Assembly (NCBI GenBank): GCA_963805305.1
Contig: CAWDTM010000007.1
Coordinates: forward strand, 206,116 to 270,115
Reading direction: 5' to 3'
Length of the DNA stretch: 64,000 nucleotides
Source of the DNA: CAVXEH01 sp963805305
GTDB lineage: Bacteria; Chloroflexota; Limnocylindria; QHBO01
Shown here piece by piece: positions 33,565-41,252 of the stretch (positions are counted from its first letter, which is position 1; every line of letters begins with the position of its first letter). The notes beneath the pieces are model-generated. The model had not been told where the DNA came from. It was given only the letters and a program-made list of their open reading frames with translations, and did not search any database. The position numbers and the translations under genes are program-made.

Positions 33565-35220
33565 ATGTCGGGTCAACCGATGACGCACCGGACGACGGGC
33601 AACTCGGCGCTGCCGCGTTTCGGCCGCCTCGCAACTGTCCGCTTCGGCCTGCTCAGCGCGATCGTCTCGTTGGCCGTGTTGATCCCGGCCTACGTGATGA
33701 CATCATCGCTTCGCGAGCCCACTCCCGCCGGCGGGTTGGCCGCGCAGGCCTCCAGCTCGGCCACGCCACACGCCGCAGGCGCCACGACACGCCCCACGGC
33801 CACACCGACCGCATCGGCGTCGTCTCCGGCCAGCGAGGCGCAATCGTCCGGCGGCGCGAATCCGCAGGTCACCCCGGGCCTGACGCCAGGAGCGTCGAGG
33901 ACGCCGGCGACCCCCAGGGCGGCCGCCTCCGCGCCAGCGCCAACGGCGACCTCCCCCAAGCCCGCACCGGTGTCGACCGCGACGGCGCTGTATGTCTCAA
34001 CCACGGGATCGGACTCGCACCCCGGCACGCTTGCCGAGCCGTTTCGGACGATCGGGCACGCTGCGGCCGTGGCTCGTTCCGGGGCGAAGGTCTACATCCG
34101 TGGTGGCACGTATGCGGGTTTCGACGTCACTCGGTCCGGTATCACCTTCACGCCGTACCACGGCGAGACCGTGGTGGTCAGCGCCGGGAGCCGGGAGAAC
34201 GCGATCGAGGTCTCGGGCGTGACCTCCGCTGCGCTCAGCGGGCTCGTCGTCCAGGGCAGCACGGTTCAGTACGGCTCCGGGATCATGATCACGGGCTCCT
34301 CCGGCGTCACGGTGTCGGGATCGACGGTTCGCAACAACCGGACCTTCGGGATCGTGATCGTCAGGTCCTCGGCCATTCACATCGATGGGAATGCCATCAC
34401 CGGGAACGCTGACGGGATCGAGGAGCGCTACGCCGGGAATGGCGTCGTGATCGCGAACAACAGGATCTACGCCAACACCAAGATGGTGGACTCCGGCCGG
34501 GGGATGGAGGGAATCAACTTCTACAAGTCGACGGGCGCCGTGGCGGTCAGCGGCAATCGGCTCTGGGACAACGGCACGCACTTCGAGGTGTACGGCGCCA
34601 GCAACCTGAACATCACCGGAAACGTGACCTGGAACGGCCAGATCATGGAGACCGGGACCGATGGGCCCGCCTGCAACAACAACCGGTTCACCCGGAACAT
34701 CGGCTACAAGGGAAGCGGGTACCAGGGCGGATCGACGAACGGCATGATCCTCCGCTGCGCATCGAACAACCTGGTCGCCCAGAACACGCTTGACGGCTTC
34801 GACCTGTTCGCGTTCGACGTTGTCGACGGGACCAAGGGCGTGAGCTACGGGGGCTCGATCGCCGGCCTGAGGATCCTGAACAACGTGGTCGTCGGTGGAC
34901 GCGCCTTCAGCATCGACAGCGCCCTTCCGTCGACCGTCAAGATCGACTACAACCTCGTGTACAACGTCGGATCAACGGCGACGTACGGGAACCACCTCGC
35001 CTACATGAAGGGCGTCGGACAGTTCGACACGCTGGCCGCCTTCAGCGCCGCAACCGGGTACGAGACGCACGGCGTCTACGGCGATCCCCTGTTCGTGAAC
35101 CGTGCCGGGCGCGACTACCACCTACGGTCGGGCTCGCCCGCGATCGACCGTGGCCTGGTGGTGCTCAGCGACGGCTACGCTGGCAGCAAGCCTGACCTGG
35201 GGCGCTACGAGCTCCACTGA
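33565..35220 (+). CDS. Secreted right-handed parallel beta-helix protein
   Basis: 551 residues. An N-terminal signal anchor (about 25-47) is followed by a ~95-residue Thr/Ser/Ala/Pro linker suited to cell-wall spanning. Then comes a DUF1565-like opening (LYVSTTGSDSHPGTLAEPFR, then TIGHAAAVARSG) and many short turns with repeated GNxI/NN patterns (NAITGNADGI, VIANNRIYANT, NLNITGNVTWN), the mark of a pectate-lyase-like beta-helix. It ends DLGRYELH, common in this family. Such proteins bind or cleave acidic polysaccharides; catalytic residues cannot be assigned, so an epimerase, lyase or structural role is open. ATG 33565 has a CAGGAGA site upstream. Confidence 0.8.
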   Translation: MSGQPMTHRTTGNSALPRFGRLATVRFGLLSAIVSLAVLIPAYVMTSSLREPTPAGGLAAQASSSATPHAAGATTRPTATPTASASSPASEAQSSGGANPQVTPGLTPGASRTPATPRAAASAPAPTATSPKPAPVSTATALYVSTTGSDSHPGTLAEPFRTIGHAAAVARSGAKVYIRGGTYAGFDVTRSGITFTPYHGETVVVSAGSRENAIEVSGVTSAALSGLVVQGSTVQYGSGIMITGSSGVTVSGSTVRNNRTFGIVIVRSSAIHIDGNAITGNADGIEERYAGNGVVIANNRIYANTKMVDSGRGMEGINFYKSTGAVAVSGNRLWDNGTHFEVYGASNLNITGNVTWNGQIMETGTDGPACNNNRFTRNIGYKGSGYQGGSTNGMILRCASNNLVAQNTLDGFDLFAFDVVDGTKGVSYGGSIAGLRILNNVVVGGRAFSIDSALPSTVKIDYNLVYNVGSTATYGNHLAYMKGVGQFDTLAAFSAATGYETHGVYGDPLFVNRAGRDYHLRSGSPAIDRGLVVLSDGYAGSKPDLGRYELH

Positions 35221-35457
35221 GGCGTCCTTCGGGGCCGGGAAGGTCCCGAACCTCGGGGAGCGCGCGGCTCCGTCGCGATCCGGAAGGTTCAGCGCCCCCG
35301 CCACGAGGTCGTGGATGGCCGCAGCCGCGAGCCACACCGCCAGCGACGGCGCCGTGACCAGGATCCCGCGCGCCACTCTCGCGGTGACGGACCGGGGAGT
35401 CCCGATCGGCTGGTGAATGTTCGTGATCGACATGCCGGCAGCATGGGGCTGGTTCAT
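35122..35457 (-). CDS. Doubtful small ORF overlapping the beta-helix gene end
   Basis: A 111-residue reading frame, of which the first ~78 codons lie in the otherwise empty gap. It shows high GC at third positions and a hydrophobic stretch (LAVWLAAAAIHDLVAGALNL). It has no recognisable family or clear ribosome site and overlaps the beta-helix gene by 99 nt. It may be a small membrane protein, a decayed fragment, or chance. Confidence 0.2.
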   Translation of the reverse strand: MNQPHAAGMSITNIHQPIGTPRSVTARVARGILVTAPSLAVWLAAAAIHDLVAGALNLPDRDGAARSPRFGTFPAPKDASVELVAPQVRLAASVAVAEHHQATVDRGRARP

Positions 35458-35711
35458 TACTGCAGCATTTGGCCGCCGTTAATTCGCTGTTAGTGCCAGT
35501 GGTGCCCAAGAGCAACGCCTTTTGGCCCCTGCGCGGTGCGAACGCTGGAGTCGGTTGCCCGGGGGCAGTACTGTGGTCCCATTCATCGGTACTCATCTGT
35601 ACTAGTCCGTTGTCCGCGGCCCGAGCGTTTCAACCCCTGCACGCGTCTTGACGCCCGGCAGGGTGCCGCCGAGTTGTACGCAACGACCAGGCGCGCTGGG
35701 GAGGCGACTTC
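35221..35711. promoter_or_regulatory. 491-bp gap before the giant secreted-protein gene
   Basis: Contains no well-supported gene. Bases ~35440-35620 are noticeably AT-richer, with repeated GTACT elements (35567, 35589, 35599) near CAGTACTGTGG. GGGGAGG (35698-35704) is a well-placed ribosome site for GTG 35712. The length and composition suggest regulated expression of the next gene; no riboswitch class was recognised. Confidence 0.4.
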
Positions 35712-38700
35712 GTGAATCGGAGGGGAATGAACACGGTGGATCGCCGCCGCTCAGGACTCGCAGTGCTGATTGCTGCAGCCCTCATCTCGTTTGCCATGGC
35801 ACCCGGCTTTGGCGTCCAACCTGCGTGGGCAGCGACGGACGTCGGCTACGCAGATGCCTCGTACTCAGGCGCAAGCGCGCCCACGGGTCGCGAGCCCCAG
35901 AGCAAGCTGTGGTTCAACGACGGGATCTGGTGGGGCAGCCTCTACAGCACCGCTACGCATCACTTCGACATCCACCGGCTGAACTGGGCGACACAGACCT
36001 GGTCCGATACCGGCGTTCAGATCGACGAACGCTCGAAGTCCTCGGCCGACACGCTCTGGGACGGAAGCAAGCTCTACGTCGTCTCGGCGATCTCCGACCA
36101 GTCGAGCAGCCGCAACCCGCCGACCAGCGGCGACACCACCCTGCGGGTCATGCGCTACAGCTATGCCAGCGCGTCCAAGACCTACAGCCTGGACGCCGGG
36201 TTCCCGGCGACGGTGACCAATGCCGCCGTGGAGTCCGTGTCGCTCGACAAGGACAGCACGGGCCGGATCTGGGTGACCTGGACCTACGCGAACGGGAGCG
36301 GGCATCGCAGCGTGTACGTGGCCCACTCGACCACCGACACCGCGACCTACGGGGCGCCGTACGTCATCCCGCTGACGGGCACCACCAACCTGGACAACTC
36401 CGACTACTCGGCGATCGTCGCCTACAACGGCAAGATCGGCGTGATGTGGAGCAACCAGACCGACGCGACGATGTACTTCGCCTACCACCTCGACGGCGCA
36501 GCGGATGCGTCCTGGACCATCAACAACGCGCTCTCGGGCCCGGGCTGGGCGGACAACCACATGGCGATCAAGTCGCTGCAGGCGGACGCCTCCGGGCAGG
36601 TCTTTGCCTCGACCAAGACGTCGCTCAACGGCGACAAGTGCCCGCCGTCCTCCGGGAACTCGCAGAAGCCGCTCATCCTGCTGCTCTTCATGGACGGGAA
36701 CGGCGGCTGGCAGCGCCGCACGTTCAGCACCGCGGCCGATTGCCAATCGCGGCCAATCGTGGTCCTCGATCAACAGAGCCGGAAGATCTACATGTTCGCG
36801 ACGCTGCCGGCGCCGAACAGCTCATACGGCAGCGGCGGCTCCATCTACTACAAGGTCACCGATCTCGACAAACCGAACTTCGACAGCGGACCGGGGACGC
36901 CGTTCATCCAGCTCGCGGCCAACGCGAGCATCAACAACGCAAGCTCGACGAAGCAGACCGTCAGCCCGGCCAGCGGACTGGTCGTGCTGGCAGGCGACGA
37001 CCACACCCATACGTACGTGCACAACGGGATGACGCTGGGCAGCGATACCACCCCGCCCACGGTGACCGCCACCGACCCGACCAATGGCGCCACCAACGTG
37101 CCCGGCACGACCACGGTCAGCGCGACCTTCAGTGAGCCGATGGCGCCCGGCAGCCTGACCGGCAGCCTGACCCTGACGGACACAACCACCAGCAGTCCGG
37201 TGGCCGGCAGCTCCGCCTACGACGGACCCGGCCAGACCCTCACCTTCACGCCGTCGAGCGCCCTGGCCTCCGGGCACAACTTCCGTGCCACCCAGGGCAC
37301 GGCTGCCACCGACGTGGCCGGCAACCACCTTGCCAGCGCCGTGACCTGGACCTTCAGCACGGCGGCGGGCGGTGACGGCACGCCTCCGACGGTGACGCTC
37401 ACCAGCCCTCCTGACGGCGATACGCTGAGCGGGAGCGCCGTCTCCCTGACCGCCACCGCGAACGACAACGTGGCAGTGGATCACGTCGACTTCCTGGTGG
37501 ACTCCACGGTGGTCGGCAGCGACAGCAGCGCACCGTACGCGGTCACCTGGGATTCGACGACGGTCTCGGACGGCTCACACACGGTTACCGCGAGGGCCGT
37601 TGACTCCTCGCTCAACATGGCGACCGACAGCCATGCGGTGACGGTGTCCAACCAGCCCCAGCAGACCGGAAACCTGTTCAGCGACGGCTTCGAGTCCGGG
37701 GGTTTCGCGGCGTGGAGCAGCGTGAACGTCGGCGGTGACGGAACCGCAACCGTCCAGACCGGCACCGTGCAGTCGGGATCGGACGCGGCGCGGTTCACGG
37801 AGTCCTCGACCGGCTCGTCGTTCGCGGACGTCAGGAAGGACCTGGGTTCCGACCAGGCCGAGCTGACACTCTCGGGCGACTTCCGCATCGCCGGTGAGGG
37901 ATCGAGCAGCCAGAACATCCCGCTCTTCCGCCTCTTCGACTCCGGCGGAACGCGCAGGCTGAGCCTGTACCGGCAGGACGGATCGGGCGCGCTGCAGGTG
38001 TGGGACGGATCCGGTTACCACTCCACCACGAAGAGCATTGCCCTCAACACTTGGGCCCACCTGCAGCTTCACGTGATCGCCAGCACCGGAAACGGAACCG
38101 CGACCGTGGAGATTCGCCTGGACGGCGTCCTCGTGTACCAGGTGACGAATGCGACCCTGGGTCCGGTGCGGACGATCCAGCTGGGTAACGAGACGAAGAA
38201 GCAGCCCATGGATCTCTACGTCGACAACATCTCCGTGGACGGCCCCGGCGGTACGCCGACCGCCCCCGACACGACCATCACCTCGGGCCCCAGCGGGACG
38301 GTGACGAGCAGCAGCGCCACCTTCACCTTCACCTCGACCATCGTCGGCTCGACCTTCACCTGCAGCCTGGACGGGGCGGCCTTCAGCGCCTGCGCTTCGC
38401 CGGTGACCTACAACGGGCTCGGGAACGGAAACCACGCCTTTGCGGTGGCGGCGACTGCCAACAGCGTCACCGACCCGACCCCGGCCACCGCTGGCTGGAC
38501 GGTGGATACCACCCCGCCCACGGTGACCGCCACCAACCCGACCAATGGCGCCACCAACGTGCCCGGCACGACCACGGTCAGCGCGACCTTCAGTGAGCCG
38601 ATGGCGCCCGGCACGATCAGCGGCTCGAGCTTCAGCCTGACCGATACGACCACCAGCGGCGCGGTGGCCGCTTCGGTCAGCTACGACGGACCCAGCCAGA

Positions 38701-40004
38701 CCGCCACCCTCACGCCCTCCGCGGCGCTGGCGGCCGGTCACAGCTTCACGGCCACGGTCAGCACCGTGGTCACCGACCTGGCCGGCAACCATCTCGCCAC
38801 GAACAAGACCTGGACCTTCAGCACGGCTTCGAACCCCGCCCCCGACACGACCATCACCTCGGGCCCCAGCGGGACGGTGACGAGCAGCAGCGCCACCTTC
38901 ACCTTCACCTCGACCATCGTCGGCTCGACCTTCACCTGCAGCCTGGACGGGGCGGCCTTCAGCGCCTGCGCTTCGCCGGTGACCTACAACGGGCTCGGGA
39001 ACGGAAACCACGCCTTTGCGGTGGCGGCGACTGCCAACAGCGTCACCGACCCGACCCCGGCCACCGCTGGCTGGACGGTGGATACCACCCCGCCCACGGT
39101 GACCGCCACCAACCCGACCAATGGCGCCACCAACGTGCCCGGCACGACCACGGTCAGCGCGACCTTCAGTGAGCCGATGGCGCCCGGCACGATCAGCGGC
39201 TCGAGCTTCAGCCTGACCGATACGACCACCAGCGGCGCGGTGGCCGCTTCGGTCAGCTACGACGGACCCAGCCAGACCGCCACCCTCACGCCCTCCGCGG
39301 CGCTGGCGGCCGGTCACAGCTTCACGGCCACGGTCAGCACCGTGGTCACCGACCTGGCCGGCAACCATCTCGCCACGAACAAGACCTGGACCTTCAGCAC
39401 GGCTTCAACGCCTCCGCCGCCGCCCAGCCTGTTCAGCGATGACTTCGAGTCCGGGAACCTCTCCGCCTGGAGCAGCGTCAACACCGGCGGTGACGGCACG
39501 GCCACGGCCCAGGGCGGGCTCGTGAAGTCCGGGAGCTATGCGGGCCGCTTCACCGAGTCGTCGGGGAACGGGTCGGTGTCGAACGCGAGGGCGACCCTTG
39601 CCACCGATCAGACCCAGCTGACCATCACCGGTGACTTCCTGATCGCCGGCGAGGGGACATCGAGCCAGAACATCCCGCTCTTCCGCCTCTTCGACTCCGG
39701 CGGCACCCGCCGCCTCAGCCTGTACCGGCAGGACGTCTCGGGCGGTATCTACGTCTGGGACGCGACCGGGTATCACGCCACCGGCGTGTCGGTCTCGCTG
39801 AACTCCTGGGTGCATGTCCAGCTCCACGTCATCGCGGGGAACGGCAGCGGGATCGCGACCGTCGACCTGACGCTCGACGGGACAGTGATCTACCAGACGA
39901 CGAGCGCCACCCTGCCGCCGGTCCGTACGGTCCAGATCGGCAACGAGACCGCGAAGCAGCCGATGGACCTGTACGTCGACAACGTGGTCATCACCGCGCC
40001 CTGA
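35712..40004 (+). CDS. Giant modular secreted protein (propeller-like, Ig-like and jelly-roll domains)
   Basis: 1430 residues. A signal peptide ends near AWAATD (about 43). Residues ~45-440 form a repeat-rich, Trp/Gly-rich domain (PQSKLWFNDGIWWGSLYS, LWDGSKLYVVSAI) that may be a sialidase-like beta-propeller. A Big_5-type domain follows (~449-555, NPTNGATNVPG-like, ATFSEPM), then an Ig-like domain (~556-650) and a jelly-roll-like domain (~655-848, LFSDGFESGGFAAWSS). Two identical 192-residue units, each an FN3/HYR-like plus a Big_5 domain, span ~850-1232, and a second jelly-roll-like domain ends the protein (~1237-1430). No sortase motif or C-terminal anchor is seen. Probably a surface or matrix adhesin binding glycans; activity unknown. 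Confidence 0.8.
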   Translation: MNRRGMNTVDRRRSGLAVLIAAALISFAMAPGFGVQPAWAATDVGYADASYSGASAPTGREPQSKLWFNDGIWWGSLYSTATHHFDIHRLNWATQTWSDTGVQIDERSKSSADTLWDGSKLYVVSAISDQSSSRNPPTSGDTTLRVMRYSYASASKTYSLDAGFPATVTNAAVESVSLDKDSTGRIWVTWTYANGSGHRSVYVAHSTTDTATYGAPYVIPLTGTTNLDNSDYSAIVAYNGKIGVMWSNQTDATMYFAYHLDGAADASWTINNALSGPGWADNHMAIKSLQADASGQVFASTKTSLNGDKCPPSSGNSQKPLILLLFMDGNGGWQRRTFSTAADCQSRPIVVLDQQSRKIYMFATLPAPNSSYGSGGSIYYKVTDLDKPNFDSGPGTPFIQLAANASINNASSTKQTVSPASGLVVLAGDDHTHTYVHNGMTLGSDTTPPTVTATDPTNGATNVPGTTTVSATFSEPMAPGSLTGSLTLTDTTTSSPVAGSSAYDGPGQTLTFTPSSALASGHNFRATQGTAATDVAGNHLASAVTWTFSTAAGGDGTPPTVTLTSPPDGDTLSGSAVSLTATANDNVAVDHVDFLVDSTVVGSDSSAPYAVTWDSTTVSDGSHTVTARAVDSSLNMATDSHAVTVSNQPQQTGNLFSDGFESGGFAAWSSVNVGGDGTATVQTGTVQSGSDAARFTESSTGSSFADVRKDLGSDQAELTLSGDFRIAGEGSSSQNIPLFRLFDSGGTRRLSLYRQDGSGALQVWDGSGYHSTTKSIALNTWAHLQLHVIASTGNGTATVEIRLDGVLVYQVTNATLGPVRTIQLGNETKKQPMDLYVDNISVDGPGGTPTAPDTTITSGPSGTVTSSSATFTFTSTIVGSTFTCSLDGAAFSACASPVTYNGLGNGNHAFAVAATANSVTDPTPATAGWTVDTTPPTVTATNPTNGATNVPGTTTVSATFSEPMAPGTISGSSFSLTDTTTSGAVAASVSYDGPSQTATLTPSAALAAGHSFTATVSTVVTDLAGNHLATNKTWTFSTASNPAPDTTITSGPSGTVTSSSATFTFTSTIVGSTFTCSLDGAAFSACASPVTYNGLGNGNHAFAVAATANSVTDPTPATAGWTVDTTPPTVTATNPTNGATNVPGTTTVSATFSEPMAPGTISGSSFSLTDTTTSGAVAASVSYDGPSQTATLTPSAALAAGHSFTATVSTVVTDLAGNHLATNKTWTFSTASTPPPPPSLFSDDFESGNLSAWSSVNTGGDGTATAQGGLVKSGSYAGRFTESSGNGSVSNARATLATDQTQLTITGDFLIAGEGTSSQNIPLFRLFDSGGTRRLSLYRQDVSGGIYVWDATGYHATGVSVSLNSWVHVQLHVIAGNGSGIATVDLTLDGTVIYQTTSATLPPVRTVQIGNETAKQPMDLYVDNVVITAP
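38260..39406 (+). repeat. Exact 571-bp tandem duplication inside the giant gene
   Basis: Bases 38260-38830 and 38836-39406 are identical by direct reading, with a period of 576 bp (192 codons) and a 5-bp junction. Each copy encodes one FN3/HYR-like plus one Big_5-type domain. Identity at the DNA level, including silent positions, indicates a very recent duplication or ongoing gene conversion. An assembly error in copy number is also possible. Confidence 0.9.
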
Positions 40005-40207
40005 CCGTTAGCATACGAACAGGGCACGGCCGCATCCCTCCGGCGGGCGGGTGCGTCCGAAGCCGGCACGTGCGCCGTCGGTTGCCCGCGTGTTCCGGAT
40101 GGTCCGGTCTCGCATGGCGGCCGGGCTCGCGTGGCATGAGCTCCCGAGGATTTGATGCGCCAGGATGAGCAGAAGGGTCTGGGGGTCGCAATGAACGCGG
40201 TGCGCCG
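40005..40207. other. Gap with no gene
   Basis: 203 bp between the giant gene and the next small membrane protein. No promoter-like pair, hairpin with U-tract or credible ORF was seen. An ATG at 40191 leads a short out-of-frame ORF of no evident meaning. Confidence 0.4.
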
Positions 40208-40453
40208 ATGTCCATCCTGATCGACCAGGCCACCCAGCGCTCCGTCCTGTCGTTCACCTATGACTTCCGATCGACAACAGCGGGCGCGGTGGTGATCGTT
40301 CTCCTCCTCGCCGTGCTGCTGACGCGCGAGATCATCCGGGTGCACGGTGGCCCTCGAGCCGGGCGCCGACTCGACGCCCTCAACGTGGTGGCCTATCCGC
40401 TGCTGCTCGCCTTCGCCGCTGTCGTGGTGGTGCGCCTCGTCTCGCTGGTTTGA
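40208..40453 (+). CDS. Small two-helix membrane protein
   Basis: 81 residues with helices at about 25-43 (TTAGAVVIVLLLAVLLTREI) and 60-80, joined by a basic loop (RVHGGPRAGRRLDA). Unrecognised. It begins the run of coupled genes 40208-45776 and ends 4 nt before the CPBP-family gene, so the two may act together. Similar small proteins often precede exopolysaccharide export genes, but no homology is claimed. Confidence 0.6.
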   Translation: MSILIDQATQRSVLSFTYDFRSTTAGAVVIVLLLAVLLTREIIRVHGGPRAGRRLDALNVVAYPLLLAFAAVVVVRLVSLV

Positions 40454-40457
40454 CCCC

Positions 40458-41252
40458 ATGAGCGCCATCCGCCTGGGACGACGCCTGCTTCCGGCGTTCC
40501 TGCTGTCGGCGGGCGCCGTGGTCTGCTCGGCATACCTGCTGGGGATCGCCAGCGCCGAGCTCCTCCTGCTCACTGCGGGTCTCCTTGCCGGCGCGATTGC
40601 CCACGCGATCCTGATCGGCGTGCTCATGGGCCACGCGATCGCGGCACCGAGGGCGCCCTATCGCAACCTCCTCATCGCGCTGATGCTGCCGTCACTCATC
40701 CGGTTGCTGGGGATCACGATTCCCGTCGCGGTGACGCCCGTGGCGATCTGGTACTTCACCGCGGGCACGCCCGCGATCCTGGCCGCGATCCTGGCGGCAC
40801 GAGTCGTCGGGCTTCCCCGTGGGCTGCTCGCCTGGCCGGACAGCCTCCGGCTGCAGGCCGTCATAGCCGTGAGCGGCGTCACGAACGGGATGCTCGCGTA
40901 CCTCGTGCTCCGACCGGCACCCGTCGCCGGTGGCGCCGTGGCGATCGTTTCGACGGCGGTCGCGGTGGTCGTCTTCGTGGCCTGCGTCGAGGAGCTCGTG
41001 TTCCGGGGCATTCTGCAGAGCGTCGCCGCCGGCGTGTTTCGCAGCCCCGGCGCGGGGCTCGCCGTTGGAACGACCGCGTCCACCCTCATGTACGTGGGCT
41101 CCCTGTCCCTGGCCTTCCTCGTCGTGATGTTCGCCATGAACCTCTTCCTGGCCTGGGCGGTCGAGGAGACCGGGTCGCTGTGGGGGGCGCTCGGGGCGCA
41201 CGCTGCCATGGTGGTGGGGCTCGTCGTCGTGTGGCCGGTGCTCCTCCCGTGA
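40458..41252 (+). CDS. CPBP-family intramembrane protease-like protein
   Basis: 264 residues, about eight helices. The glutamate motif CVEELVFRG (E178, E179, R183) matches the EExxxR signature of CPBP/CAAX-type intramembrane endopeptidases. The second motif normally has an F/xxxH; here the matching segment reads ASTLMYVGS with no His, while the third region has GAHAAMV. Activity is therefore uncertain. CPBP proteins process prenylated proteins, bacteriocins or surface-protein anchors; in this locus it might mature a secreted or anchored protein. ATG 40458 is chosen over an upstream start that overlaps the small membrane gene. Confidence 0.65.
   Translation: MSAIRLGRRLLPAFLLSAGAVVCSAYLLGIASAELLLLTAGLLAGAIAHAILIGVLMGHAIAAPRAPYRNLLIALMLPSLIRLLGITIPVAVTPVAIWYFTAGTPAILAAILAARVVGLPRGLLAWPDSLRLQAVIAVSGVTNGMLAYLVLRPAPVAGGAVAIVSTAVAVVVFVACVEELVFRGILQSVAAGVFRSPGAGLAVGTTASTLMYVGSLSLAFLVVMFAMNLFLAWAVEETGSLWGALGAHAAMVVGLVVVWPVLLP

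Noticed and set aside
38260..39406. Long direct repeat as mobile element or CRISPR
   Set aside because: Both copies are in frame within one coding sequence and encode complete domains; no spacers, transposase or terminal inverted repeats.
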